A DNA stretch of 64,000 bases, from contig NZ_JAVFCB010000002.1 in assembly GCF_030865425.1 (NCBI RefSeq), positions 1-64,000 of the forward strand, read 5' to 3'. The notes under the pieces were generated by a model, which made no database searches, had not been told where the DNA came from, and saw nothing but the letters and a program-made list of their open reading frames with translations. The stretch is from Microbacterium capsulatum (lineage in GTDB: Bacteria; Actinomycetota; Actinomycetes; Actinomycetales; Microbacteriaceae). Shown here one piece after another: positions 1 through 14,777 of this stretch (its first letter is position 1; each line of letters starts with the position of its first letter). The translations under genes and the position numbers were made by a program.

Positions 1-15
1 CGCGTAACTTATTAC

Positions 16-76
16 TTGTTCGCCCCAAGCGGTAGAGCGAAGGGCCGGAAGGCCTGACTCCCCAAGTGGCGAACAA
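16..76. other. Inverted repeat at window start
   Basis: TTGTTCGCC at 16-24 is perfectly complementary to GGCGAACAA at 68-76. The 43-base loop contains a smaller self-complementary GGCC...GGCC element near 43-54. It lies upstream of the rRNA promoters and could be a terminator or structured 3' end of a gene outside the window. There is no T-run, so the role is uncertain. I see no coding capacity in 1-200. Confidence 0.3.
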
Positions 77-206
77 CCACCCTCCTTCTTCGGTCTGGTT
101 TCCTTGTGTTTCCGGGTTCTGGTTGGTTTCCTTGCTGTCGGTTCTTCCGGTGGTGGGGGTCGGACGCGTGCGTTCGAGTGGGTGGCCGTCCGTCGGGGTC
201 GTTGAT

Positions 207-234
207 TTGACAGTTCGGCTGGGAGGGCTAAGCT
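207..234 (+). promoter_or_regulatory. rrn promoter P1
   Basis: TTGACA at 207-212 and TAAGCT at 229-234 are separated by 16 bases, a near-consensus housekeeping-sigma promoter. The segment downstream (TAGAGAAGTTGCC) recurs after the second promoter, so the two look like a duplicated promoter cassette. It drives the rRNA operon about 340 bases downstream. Confidence 0.75.
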
Positions 235-294
235 AGAGAAGTTGCCTCGGAAACGAGGAAACGGATCTGGTTCCGGTCTTCACGGCGTGTCGAT

Positions 295-322
295 TTGACA
301 GGCCGGGCGGGACGGATAAGAT
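295..322 (+). promoter_or_regulatory. rrn promoter P2
   Basis: TTGACA at 295-300 and TAAGAT at 317-322 have the same 16-base spacing as P1, lying 88 bases further downstream. The sequence around both promoters (GATTTGACAG ... TAAGNTAGAGAAGTTGCC) is shared. This is the promoter nearest the mature 16S RNA. Confidence 0.75.
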
Positions 323-379
323 AGAGAAGTTGCCCCAAAGGGCCTCACCGGGTAGGTGGGGGGTTGGGAGCATCCGATC

Positions 380-412
380 CTTGAGAACTCAACAGCGTGC
401 ACTTGTCAAATG
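380..412 (+). other. rrn leader antitermination-like box and left arm of 16S processing stem
   Basis: CTTGAGAACTCAACAGCGTGC at 380-400 resembles the conserved actinobacterial rrn leader element and is echoed in the 16S-23S spacer at 2368-2390. TGTCAAATG at 404-412 is the exact complement of CATTTGACA at 2181-2189, just after 16S. The pair would form the duplex cut by RNase III to release pre-16S. The rest of 413-577 shows no gene. Confidence 0.55.
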
Positions 413-577
413 CCAATTTATTCCTCGTCCAGTCTTCGGGCTGGTAGAGAAATTCCTTTGGATCAAAGACCAGCCCTTCCGGGGGCTGGCATTGGATGAA
501 GTCAGTTGATTTTGTCTCTTTGGTCAGCATCAAACTCGCTGCGTTCCGGTTTTTCCCCGGTTCGTATGCATTTTTTC

Positions 578-5605
<5,028 letters not shown>

Positions 5606-5617
5606 CACCATTCCTGG

Positions 5618-5642
5618 TGCTTGCGTCCACTTTGTGGTTCTC
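5618..5642 (+). other. Right arm of 23S processing stem
   Basis: These 25 bases are complementary to 2369-2393 upstream of 23S, with two G-U pairs and a single mismatch. The duplex would bring the ends of pre-23S together for RNase III cleavage, as in other bacteria. Nothing else is seen between 23S and 5S. Confidence 0.6.
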
Positions 5643-5703
5643 GACGTACGGTCGACAACCACGACAACACAATCGTTTTGTCTTGTCGTTACACGTCAAT
5701 AGT

Positions 5704-5822
5704 GTTTCGGCGGCCATAGCGTGAGGGAAACGCCCGGTCACATTCCGAACCCGGAAGCTAAGCCTCACAGCGCCGATGGTACTGCAGGGGGGACCCTGTG
5801 GGAGAGTAGGACACCGCCGGAC
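5704..5822 (+). rRNA. rrf: 5S ribosomal RNA
   Basis: A 5S gene of about 119 bases. The terminal helix is formed by TTCGGCGG at 5706-5713 and CCGCCGGA at 5814-5821. Internal landmarks include CGGTCACATTCCGAACCCGGAAG and GGGAGAGTAGGAC. It completes the rrn operon in the order 16S-23S-5S. Confidence 0.93.
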
Positions 5823-5832
5823 TTCTTTTACC

Positions 5833-5864
5833 AGAAAGGCCACCCATTGTCGGGTGGCCTTTCT
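5833..5864 (+). terminator. rrn operon terminator
   Basis: A perfect 13-bp stem (AGAAAGGCCACCC at 5833-5845, GGGTGGCCTTTCT at 5852-5864) with a 6-base loop follows 5S directly. The descending arm provides the short T-run. It separates rRNA transcription from the repeat-protein gene 33 bases downstream. Confidence 0.85.
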
Positions 5865-5897
5865 GCGTTAACATGCTTTTGCGGAAGGAGTCATGTC

Positions 5898-7499
5898 ATG
5901 GCTGAGGAAGAGGGGCGCCCGAGGGCGCCCAGGAACAACGGCTCTCAGGGCCCGCGTCGCTACGTCGACGGCGACCGCTCCTCGCGATCCTTCCGCGGTA
6001 ATGACCGATCCGACCGGCCTCGTCGGGACGGAGACCGCCCGTTCCGCGGGAACGACGATCGTCCGCGCCGCGATGGCGACCGTCCCTGCCGGAGCAACGA
6101 CGAGCGTCCCCGTCGTGACGGCGACCGTCCGTTCCGCAAGGAGGGGGATCGTCCGTACCGGAGCAACGACGAGCGTCCCCGTCGTGACGGCGACCGTCCG
6201 TTCCGCAAGGAGGGGGACCGACCCTACCGCAGCAACGACGAGCGTCCCCGTCGTGACGGCGACCGTCTCTACCGCAGCAACGACGACCGTCCGCGTCGTG
6301 ACGGCGATCGTCCGTTCCGCAAGGACGGCGACCGTCCCTACCGGAGTAATGACGACCGTCCCCGTCGTGACGGAGATCGTCCGTTCCGCAAGGACGGCGA
6401 CCGTCCCTACCGCAGCAACGACGACCGTCCCCGCCGGGACGGCGACCGTCCGTACCGCAGCAACGACGACCGCCCTCGCCGTGATGCTGACCGCCCGTTC
6501 CGTAAGGACGGCGACCGCCCCTACCGCAGCAATGACGACCGTCCCCATCGTGACGGGGACCGTCCGTTCCGCAAGGACGGCGACCGCTCGTACCGCAGCG
6601 ATGATGACCATCCCCGCCGTGACGGCGACCGTCCGTTCCGTAAGGACGGCGACCGCCCGTACCGGAGCAGCGACGACCGTCCCCGCCGTGACGGCGACCG
6701 TCCCTTCCGTACCGACTCGCGTCCGCGCCGGGAGATGCGCGCGGGCGATCGGCCCCGCGATCCGGAGCTCCCCGACGACGTCACCGCTCGCGACCTGCAT
6801 CCGTCCGCGCGTAATGAGCTGAAGACGCTGAGCAAGGAGAACGCCGAGTACGTCGCGCGTCACCTTGCCATGGCCGCCCAGCTCATCGACACGGATCCGG
6901 CCCTGGCGCACGAGCACGCGCTCGCGGCCTCGCGCCGTGCTGGCCGTGTCGCGGTCGTGCGCGAGTCCGTCGCCATCACCGCCTATGCGATGGGCGACTT
7001 CGCCCTCGCCCTGCGCGAGCTGCGCACCTACCGGCGCATCTCCGGCCGCGACGACCAGATCGCCCTCATCGTCGACAGCGAGCGCGGCATGGGGCGACCG
7101 GACCGCGCCCTCGAGGAGGCCCGCGCCGTCGACCGCGCGGCCCTGCCCACCGCGACCCGGGTCGCGCTTGCGATCGCGATGTCCGGCGCGCGCCTGGACC
7201 GCGGTGAGACCGAACTCGCCCTCGGCGAGCTGGAGATCCCCGAGCTGAACCCCGACGTCGCGTTCGAGTGGAGCCCTGCGCTCTTCTCGGCCCGTGCGGC
7301 TGTGCTCGAAGACCTCGGTCGCACCGAGGAGGCCGCCTACTGGCAGGAGCGCGCCGATGTCGCATCCGCCGCGCTCGGCCACGGCGAGGACGACGAGGTG
7401 ATCATCGAGGACGTCTACGAGGATCTCCCCGCCGACGAGCCGGAAGACCGTCCCGAGGAGCCGGAAGACCTCGCGGATGCCGAGGAGCCCACCGAGTGA
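5898..7499 (+). CDS. Arg/Asp-rich tandem-repeat protein with helical C-terminal domain
   Basis: This 533-residue protein has no function I can assign. The start is ATG 5898, chosen for GGAAGGAG at 5883-5890; the frame extends upstream into 5S, which is not coding. Residues 39-273 are about twelve imperfect copies of a module beginning RPRRDGDRPFRK or RPRRDGDRPYRS, in long (23-residue) and short (15-16-residue) forms. They look disordered, with balanced Arg and Asp, and could bind RNA. Residues about 290-490 are Ala/Leu-rich and read like TPR-type helical repeats. Residues 490-533 form a very acidic tail (EDLPADEPEDRPEEPEDL). It is the first gene after rrn, and its stop overlaps the GTG of the HAD gene, so the two are probably coupled. 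Confidence 0.8.
   Translation: MAEEEGRPRAPRNNGSQGPRRYVDGDRSSRSFRGNDRSDRPRRDGDRPFRGNDDRPRRDGDRPCRSNDERPRRDGDRPFRKEGDRPYRSNDERPRRDGDRPFRKEGDRPYRSNDERPRRDGDRLYRSNDDRPRRDGDRPFRKDGDRPYRSNDDRPRRDGDRPFRKDGDRPYRSNDDRPRRDGDRPYRSNDDRPRRDADRPFRKDGDRPYRSNDDRPHRDGDRPFRKDGDRSYRSDDDHPRRDGDRPFRKDGDRPYRSSDDRPRRDGDRPFRTDSRPRREMRAGDRPRDPELPDDVTARDLHPSARNELKTLSKENAEYVARHLAMAAQLIDTDPALAHEHALAASRRAGRVAVVRESVAITAYAMGDFALALRELRTYRRISGRDDQIALIVDSERGMGRPDRALEEARAVDRAALPTATRVALAIAMSGARLDRGETELALGELEIPELNPDVAFEWSPALFSARAAVLEDLGRTEEAAYWQERADVASAALGHGEDDEVIIEDVYEDLPADEPEDRPEEPEDLADAEEPTE
6012..6717 (+). repeat. In-frame coding minisatellite (DRPRRDGD repeats)
   Basis: Tandem repeat of about 69-bp long units mixed with 45-48-bp short units, all multiples of three, encoding the RPRRDGDRP modules. 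Seven long units contain the extra segment FRK(D/E)GDRPYRSND. Synonymous third-position changes between copies indicate the repeat is old and kept at the protein level. Copy number is likely to vary between strains. Confidence 0.85.
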
Positions 7500-8527
7500 G
7501 TCTGTTCTCCCGTGAGCGGGCCATACCGCTCACCGACGTGGATGTGGTGCTCGCGGATCTCGACGGCGTGGTCTACGCCGGCCCCGGGGCGATCCCGTAC
7601 GCGATCGAGAGCCTGCAGCAGGTCGAACGGACCCGCCGCCTCGGGTACATCACGAACAACGCCGCGCGCACCGACGCGTCCGTCGCGGCGCACCTGACCG
7701 ATCTCGGACTGCGGGTGGCGCCCGACGAGGTCATCACCAGTCCGCAGGCAGCGATGCGCCTGCTCGGCGGACTCGTCCCCGCGGGTTCGACGATCCTCGT
7801 CGTCGGGGGAGAAGGACTCGTGGACGAGGCGCAGAAGGCCGGGTTCCGGGTCACGCGCAGCGCCGACGACGCCCCCGCCGCGGTCGTCCAGGGCTTCGCG
7901 CCCGAGGTCGCCTGGACCGACCTCGCCGAAGCGGCCTACGCTCTGCAGATTCCGGAGGACGAGGGCGGGATCCCCTGGATCGCGACGAACAACGACTGGA
8001 CGATCCCGCAGGCCCGCGGGATCGCGCCGGGCAACGGCACGCTCGTGTCCGCCGTGCACACTGCGGTCGGACGTCTCGCGACGGTCGCAGGCAAGCCCGA
8101 GACGCCGATCTTCGAGGAGGCGGTCGCCCGGTTCGGCGCGCGCAAGCCGCTGTTCATCGGCGACCGGCTCGACACCGACATCGCCGGCGCCCACCGGGCC
8201 GGCATCGACTCGGTGCTCGTGCTCACCGGCATCGACCGCCCCAAGCACGTGCTCGCGGCGCCCGACGGCTCACGTCCGACCTACATCCTCGGCGACCTGC
8301 GCGAGCTGCACGAGCCCTACCCGCAGACGCGGGTCAAGGGCGACACGGTCACGGTCCGCGGCGCCTCGGTGCGCATCGACGGGCCGGACGTGATCATCCT
8401 CAGCGAAGGCGACCGGCCGATCGACCTGGTCCGCGCCGGCGCCGAGGCGATCTGGCGCACCGGACGGCAGATCTTCGGGTTCCGCGTGCCGGAGCGGCTG
8501 TACGCGGATCCGTTCCACCGCCCGTAG
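7496..8527 (+). CDS. HAD-IIA family hydrolase (NagD-like)
   Basis: A 343-residue cytosolic haloacid-dehalogenase-type phosphatase. The nucleophile motif is DLDGVVY near residue 18. The C-terminal motif GDRLDTDIAGAHRAGIDSVLVLTG carries the Mg-binding aspartates. The cap arrangement with TNNAART after motif I is typical of the NagD/p-nitrophenyl phosphatase branch; the substrate is probably a small sugar phosphate or phosphoglycolate. The GTG start at 7496 overlaps the preceding stop (GTGA). The same gene sits next to tlyA in many actinobacteria, so it looks like core content. Confidence 0.85.
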   Translation: MSLFSRERAIPLTDVDVVLADLDGVVYAGPGAIPYAIESLQQVERTRRLGYITNNAARTDASVAAHLTDLGLRVAPDEVITSPQAAMRLLGGLVPAGSTILVVGGEGLVDEAQKAGFRVTRSADDAPAAVVQGFAPEVAWTDLAEAAYALQIPEDEGGIPWIATNNDWTIPQARGIAPGNGTLVSAVHTAVGRLATVAGKPETPIFEEAVARFGARKPLFIGDRLDTDIAGAHRAGIDSVLVLTGIDRPKHVLAAPDGSRPTYILGDLRELHEPYPQTRVKGDTVTVRGASVRIDGPDVIILSEGDRPIDLVRAGAEAIWRTGRQIFGFRVPERLYADPFHRP

Positions 8528-8567
8528 CGCGCCCGAGCCGGTCCACCGGAACGTCATCCGCCCGCCG

Positions 8568-8573
8568 TAGGGT
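8568..8573 (+). promoter_or_regulatory. Leaderless-type -10 element, TAGGGT
   Basis: TAGGGT is followed by six bases and then GTG 8580, the geometry expected when transcription starts at the first base of the start codon. No clear -35 is visible. It favours GTG 8580 over GTG 8577 as the start of the small protein and would serve the tlyA-nadK-recN group. Confidence 0.55.
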
Positions 8574-8579
8574 GGAGTG

Positions 8580-8786
8580 GTGAGCGACAACAGCGAGAGC
8601 ACGGTGCCCGCCGGCAGCGCGACGGAGCCCGCCGACGGACTGTGGAGCCGGCTGCGCCTGATCGAGGGCCAGCCCCTGGACTCCCGCGCCGGTGCGTACT
8701 CCGCGCTGCACGACGACCTCGCGCGGCGGCTGGAGAGCGCGCCGCGCGATCCGGCCGCGCCCCGTCCGGGTTCCGACCGCGGATGA
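8580..8786 (+). CDS. Small conserved hypothetical protein upstream of tlyA
   Basis: About 68 residues, rich in Ala, Arg and Asp, with a central GLWSRLRLIEGQPLDSRAGAYSALHDDLARRLES that looks helical and is the best-conserved-looking part. No membrane segment or signal is seen. The start at GTG 8580 is preferred because TAGGGT lies exactly six bases upstream; GTG 8577 is the alternative. Its TGA overlaps the tlyA ATG (ATGA), so it is translationally coupled to tlyA. Small proteins of this kind are often found before tlyA in actinobacteria. Function unknown. Confidence 0.7.
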   Translation: MSDNSESTVPAGSATEPADGLWSRLRLIEGQPLDSRAGAYSALHDDLARRLESAPRDPAAPRPGSDRG

Positions 8787-9583
8787 CGGCCCGTCTCGAC
8801 GCGGCCCTCGCCGAACGCGGCCTCGCCCGGTCGCGCACGCACGCGGCTTCGCTCATCGACGCCGGCCTCGTCACCGTGAACGGGGCCGGGGTGATCAAGG
8901 CCTCGACCAAGGTCTCCGCCGACGACCTGCTCGAGGTCGCCGGGGCCGACCACTACGTGAGCCGCGGCGCGCACAAGCTCATCGCCGCGCTGGACGGATT
9001 CGGGATCGATCCGGCGGGCCGGCTCGCGCTCGACATGGGCGCCTCCACCGGCGGCTTCACCCAGGTGCTCCGCGAGCGCGGTGCACGCCGGGTGCTCGCG
9101 GTGGACGTCGGGCACGACCAGCTCGCGGCCGTCGTGCGCGAGGATCCGGGTGTCGTCGCGGTCGAGGGCTTCAACGTGCGGCACATGGACGCCGCCTCGC
9201 TCGCCGCGGCGACGGGGGAGGCGGACCGCCCCGGCCTCGTCGTCGGTGACCTCTCCTTCATCTCGCTCGCGCTCGTCGTCCCCGCGATCGCCGCGACCGC
9301 CGCGGACGACGCCGATGTCGTGCTGCTCATCAAGCCGCAGTTCGAGGTCGGCCGCACCGCCGTGCGCGGCGGACTGGTGACGAACCCGACCGTCCGCGCC
9401 GACGCCGTCGCCCGCACCCTGTGGAGCGCGTGGGACGCCGGATTCGGCGTGCTCGGGCTGCTTCCGTCGCCGATTCTCGGCACGCACGGCAACGCCGAAT
9501 ACCTTGTGCACATCGCCCGCGGGCGGGGGAGCAATCCGACAGAATGGTTGAGCACGATCGACCGGATGGCAGGAGGCCGATGA
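8783..9583 (+). CDS. tlyA: TlyA family 16S/23S rRNA 2'-O-methyltransferase
   Basis: A 266-residue protein. The N-terminal S4 RNA-binding domain (residues 1-60, ARLDAALAERGLARSRTHAASLIDAG) is followed by an FtsJ/RrmJ-type Rossmann methyltransferase. Its SAM motif is LDMGASTGGFTQVL, and the later motifs are GDLSFISL and LIKPQFE. TlyA proteins methylate cytidine 2'-OH in 16S and 23S rRNA and are linked to capreomycin susceptibility. The length fits the family. It overlaps neighbours on both sides by four bases, as in the common actinobacterial tlyA-nadK-recN order. Confidence 0.93.
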   Translation: MTARLDAALAERGLARSRTHAASLIDAGLVTVNGAGVIKASTKVSADDLLEVAGADHYVSRGAHKLIAALDGFGIDPAGRLALDMGASTGGFTQVLRERGARRVLAVDVGHDQLAAVVREDPGVVAVEGFNVRHMDAASLAAATGEADRPGLVVGDLSFISLALVVPAIAATAADDADVVLLIKPQFEVGRTAVRGGLVTNPTVRADAVARTLWSAWDAGFGVLGLLPSPILGTHGNAEYLVHIARGRGSNPTEWLSTIDRMAGGR

Positions 9584-10488
9584 ACGAGCGCAGCATCCTC
9601 GTCGTGGCGCACGCGCACCGCGGCGACACCGTGCGGGCCGCGTACCGGGTCGTCACCGCCCTGCGCGCCGCAGGCGCGACGCCCGTGCTCGCCACGGAGG
9701 ACCGGCACGAGCTCACCTCGGCGGATCCGTTCTTCGAGGACGTCGCCGTGCTCGGCGCGGACGTCCCGGTCGATGCCATCGAGCTCGCCATCGTCCTCGG
9801 CGGCGACGGCACGATCCTGCGCGCGGCCGAGCTCGTCCGCGACGGGACCGCCCCGATCCTCGGGATCAACATGGGCCACGTCGGCTTCCTCGCCGAGATC
9901 GAACGCGACGACATGGACGCCGCCGTCGCACGCGTCATCGACCGCGACTACTCTGTCGAGGAGCGCATGGCGCTCGCGGTACGGGTGAAGGACACCGACG
10001 GCCGCGTCGTCTACAGCACCTGGGCACTCAACGAGGCGACCGTGGAGAAGGCCAGCAGAGAGCGCATGATCGAGGTCGTCGTCGAGATCGACGGGCGCCC
10101 GCTCACGAGCTTCGGCTGCGACGGCATGGTGGTCTCCACGCCCACCGGCGCCACCGCCTACAACTTCTCCGCCGGCGGTCCGGTCATCTGGCCCGGCGTC
10201 GAGGCGATCGCCGTCGTGCCGCTCTCCGCGCACGCGCTGTTCGCCCGCCCGCTCGTCGTGGCTCCCGGCGCCCCCGTCGCGATCGAGCTGCTCGACCGCA
10301 CCGACGGCAATGCGATGCTCTGGTGCGACGGACGCCGCTCGCACGACCTGCCGCGCGGAGCCCGGGTCGTGGTGCGCCGCTCCTCGCGCCCCGTGCGCCT
10401 CGCGCGACTGCACCCCAGCGTGTTCACCGACCGGCTGGTGCGCAAGTTCCATCTGCCGGTCTCGGGCTGGCGGGGGGCGGACTCGTGA
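9580..10488 (+). CDS. nadK: NAD kinase
   Basis: A 302-residue ATP/polyphosphate-dependent NAD kinase making NADP. The diagnostic GGDGT lies at residues 74-78 and the substrate loop NEATVEK follows mid-protein. The GFLAEIE, GDGMVVSTPTGATAYNFSAGG and PL(S/C)AHALFARPLV blocks are all present. ATG 9580 overlaps the tlyA stop, with AGGAGG at 9571 as ribosome-binding site. It is cytosolic, and its TGA overlaps the recN GTG. Confidence 0.95.
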   Translation: MNERSILVVAHAHRGDTVRAAYRVVTALRAAGATPVLATEDRHELTSADPFFEDVAVLGADVPVDAIELAIVLGGDGTILRAAELVRDGTAPILGINMGHVGFLAEIERDDMDAAVARVIDRDYSVEERMALAVRVKDTDGRVVYSTWALNEATVEKASRERMIEVVVEIDGRPLTSFGCDGMVVSTPTGATAYNFSAGGPVIWPGVEAIAVVPLSAHALFARPLVVAPGAPVAIELLDRTDGNAMLWCDGRRSHDLPRGARVVVRRSSRPVRLARLHPSVFTDRLVRKFHLPVSGWRGADS

Positions 10489-12170
10489 TCGAGGAGATGC
10501 GGCTGCGCGACCTCGGCGTGATCGCCGAGGCGGTGCTCCCGATCGGCCCCGGCTTCACCGCCATCACGGGTGAGACCGGTGCGGGCAAGACCATGGTCGT
10601 GACCGGGCTCGGGCTGCTCCTCGGCGCCCGGGCCGACTCCGGCGCCGTGCGGGCGGGGGCGGCACAGGCCTCGGTCGCGGGCGTCTGGATCGTGCCGAGC
10701 TCGGGATCCGTGGCCGAGACCGTCGCGGACGCCGGTGGCGAGCTCGAACCCTACGACGACGAGCGCGGCGAGCTGTACGTCTCGCGCACGCTGACCGCGG
10801 AGGGCCGCAGCCGGGCGAGCGTCGGCGGCCGTGCGGCCCCGGCCGGCGTGCTTGCGGACCTCGCCGACGAACTCGTGGTCGTGCACGGCCAGTCCGAGCA
10901 GCTGCGCCTGCGCTCGGCCGCCGCGCAGCGTCACGCCCTGGACCGCTTCGGCGGGGCACGGATCCTGGACGCCCGCACCGCCTATGAGACGGCGTGGGAG
11001 CGCTGGCGCGCCCTGTCCGCCGAGGTCGAGGACATCACCGGGAACCAGGATCGGCGCCGCGCCGAGGCCGACGACCTGCGTGCGGCGCTCGCGCTCATCG
11101 AGGCGACGGATCCGCAGCCGGGGGAGGACGAGGCGCTGACCGAGCGCGCCGAGCGCCTCGCGAACGCCGAGGAGCTGCGTCAGGCCGCCGCGGTCGCGCA
11201 TGCGGCGTTCTCGGACGAGGACGGCGGGGACGACATCTCGGCCCTCTTGGCCACCGCGCGCCGCGCGCTCGAGCGCGTGCACGACTCGGAGCTGACCGCG
11301 ATCGCGGAGAGCATCGCCGAGCTCGGCTATCGCGCCACCGACATCGCGGGGCAGCTGTCCGGCTATCTCGCCGACCTCGACGACACCGGGCCGCACGAGC
11401 TCGCCGCGGTCGAGGAGCGCCGCTCGGCCCTGGCCGCCCTGGTGCGCGCGCACGGCTCTCTCGACGCGGCACTGGAGCTCTGGAACACGGGTTCGGCGCG
11501 GCTCGCCGAGCTCGACGACGACACCGACCGGATCGAGCGGCTGACGGCCGAGCGCGACGCCGCCCGGGCCGTGCTGGACGACGCGGCGGCGACCCTGACC
11601 GCCGCCCGCACCGAGGCCGCCGTCCGCCTCGGCGCCGCGGTCACCGAGGAGCTGCACGCCCTCGCGATGCCCGACGCGCGCCTGGAAGTGGCGGTGACAG
11701 CCGGGTCCGAGAGCGCACACGGCCGCGACGACGTCGCGATCCTGCTCGCGCCGCACCCCGGGGCCGAGCCGCGCTCGGTCGCCAAGAGTGCCTCCGGGGG
11801 AGAGCTGTCGCGGGTCATGCTCGCGATCGAGGTCGTCATCGCCGGCACCGATCCGGTCCCGACGTTCGTGTTCGACGAGGTGGACGCCGGCATCGGCGGT
11901 GCCGCCGCGATCGAGGTCGGCCGGCGCCTCGCCCGGCTCGCCCGTTCCTCGCAGGTGATCGCCGTGACGCACCTCGCGCAGGTCGCGGCGTTCGCGAACA
12001 ACCACCTCAGCGTCGTGAAGGCGAACGACGGCCAGGTCACCGCCTCGAGCGTGCGGCGTCTGGACGGCGAGGACCGCGAGGCCGAGATGGCCCGGCTGCT
12101 GTCCGGGCTCACCGACTCCGGCGCTGCCCTGGAGCACGCCCGCGAGCTGCTGGCACTGCGAGAGGGCTGA
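10485..12170 (+). CDS. recN: DNA repair protein RecN
   Basis: A 561-residue SMC-like ATPase for double-strand break repair. Walker A GETGAGKT is at residues 29-36. There is a long Ala/Arg/Glu-rich coiled-coil middle, then the ABC signature KSASGGELSRVMLAIE and Walker B FVFDEVDAGIGG. The C-terminal HLAQVAAFANNH is typical. GTG 10485 overlaps the nadK stop (GTGA). No LexA-type site is needed here because it is internal to an operon; an additional damage-responsive promoter was not found. Confidence 0.94.
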   Translation: MIEEMRLRDLGVIAEAVLPIGPGFTAITGETGAGKTMVVTGLGLLLGARADSGAVRAGAAQASVAGVWIVPSSGSVAETVADAGGELEPYDDERGELYVSRTLTAEGRSRASVGGRAAPAGVLADLADELVVVHGQSEQLRLRSAAAQRHALDRFGGARILDARTAYETAWERWRALSAEVEDITGNQDRRRAEADDLRAALALIEATDPQPGEDEALTERAERLANAEELRQAAAVAHAAFSDEDGGDDISALLATARRALERVHDSELTAIAESIAELGYRATDIAGQLSGYLADLDDTGPHELAAVEERRSALAALVRAHGSLDAALELWNTGSARLAELDDDTDRIERLTAERDAARAVLDDAAATLTAARTEAAVRLGAAVTEELHALAMPDARLEVAVTAGSESAHGRDDVAILLAPHPGAEPRSVAKSASGGELSRVMLAIEVVIAGTDPVPTFVFDEVDAGIGGAAAIEVGRRLARLARSSQVIAVTHLAQVAAFANNHLSVVKANDGQVTASSVRRLDGEDREAEMARLLSGLTDSGAALEHARELLALREG

Positions 12171-12176
12171 GGCCCC

Positions 12177-13073
12177 GTGCTGCGCGGGACCGCGGTCGTC
12201 GGCGAGGCGCTCGTCGACCTCGTCGACGGCGGAGACGCTCATCCGGGCGGCTCGCCGCTCAACGTCGCCGTCGGGCTCGCCCGCCTCGGCGAGCCCGCGA
12301 TCCTGCACACCCGGATCGGACGGGATCCGCACGGCGACCTGATCCGCACCCACCTCGCCGCCTCGGGGGTGGAGCTCGGCGACGCCTCCCTCGCGGAAGG
12401 GGAGACCTGGACCGCCACGGCCACGGTCGACGACGACGGCAGGGCGAGCTACACGTTCGACCTCGGCGGGACCATCGCGGTCCCGCCCCTGCAGGGGCTG
12501 CAGCTCGTGCACACCGGGTCGATCGGCGCCCTGCGCGCCGAGGAGGCGGAGGCCGTCCGGGCGGCGTTCCATGACACGGATCCGGGCACTCTGCGCAGTT
12601 TCGACCCGAACATCCGCGCGGACGTCATGGGCGAGGGCGCGCGCGAGCGCACCGGCGCGCTCGCCCGCGAATGCCACGTCGTCAAGCTGAGCGACGAGGA
12701 CGCGCTCTGGCTGCACCCGGGCGAGGAGCTTCGCGAGATCCTGCCGCAGCTCGCCGCGCGCGGCGTGCGGTTCGCGGTCGTGACCCGCGGCGGCGACGGC
12801 TGCCTCGCCCTCGTCGACGGCGCCTGGTACGAGCGCCCGGCGCGCGCCGTCCTCGTCGCCGACACGATCGGCGCCGGCGACGCGTTCATGTCGGGCCTGC
12901 TGTTCGCCCTGCTCCGCGACGGCACGGACCGCCTGCTCGTCGCGGGAGAGCCCGTTCCGCCCGCCCTCGTCGAGGCCGCTCTCGACACCGCGCTGGCCTC
13001 GGCCTCGATCACCGTGTCGCGATCCGGGGCCAACCCGCCGCGCTCCTCCGAGCTCTCCGCCGTTCTCGACTGA
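12177..13073 (+). CDS. PfkB family carbohydrate kinase (fructokinase-like)
   Basis: A 298-residue ribokinase/PfkB-fold kinase. The N-terminal block is GEALVDLVDGG...HPGGSPLNVAVGLARLG. The catalytic C-terminal signature DTIGAGDAFMSGLLFALL contains the base Asp and anion hole. The motif FDPNIRADV fits fructokinases. It phosphorylates a ketose or related sugar; the substrate is not determined. GTG 12177 follows recN by only six bases. Many actinobacteria carry steA/steB-like genes between recN and pyrG, so a sugar kinase here looks like an accessory replacement. Confidence 0.85.
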   Translation: MLRGTAVVGEALVDLVDGGDAHPGGSPLNVAVGLARLGEPAILHTRIGRDPHGDLIRTHLAASGVELGDASLAEGETWTATATVDDDGRASYTFDLGGTIAVPPLQGLQLVHTGSIGALRAEEAEAVRAAFHDTDPGTLRSFDPNIRADVMGEGARERTGALARECHVVKLSDEDALWLHPGEELREILPQLAARGVRFAVVTRGGDGCLALVDGAWYERPARAVLVADTIGAGDAFMSGLLFALLRDGTDRLLVAGEPVPPALVEAALDTALASASITVSRSGANPPRSSELSAVLD

Positions 13074-13081
13074 TAGGATAA

Positions 13082-14776
<1,695 letters not shown>

Positions 14777-14777
14777 G

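Noticed and set aside
5721..5897. Upstream extension of the repeat-protein frame into 5S rRNA
   Set aside because: It would make the terminator and 5S coding; ATG 5898 has a good ribosome-binding site.
6012..6717. Tandem repeats considered as a CRISPR array
   Set aside because: Units have no unique spacers, are multiples of three and encode a continuous protein.
5868..7382. A 504-codon low-complexity minus-strand frame over the repeat gene
   Set aside because: It is the mirror of the DNA repeats; no start signal, and the plus-strand frame has ribosome site, coupling and an ordered C-terminal domain.
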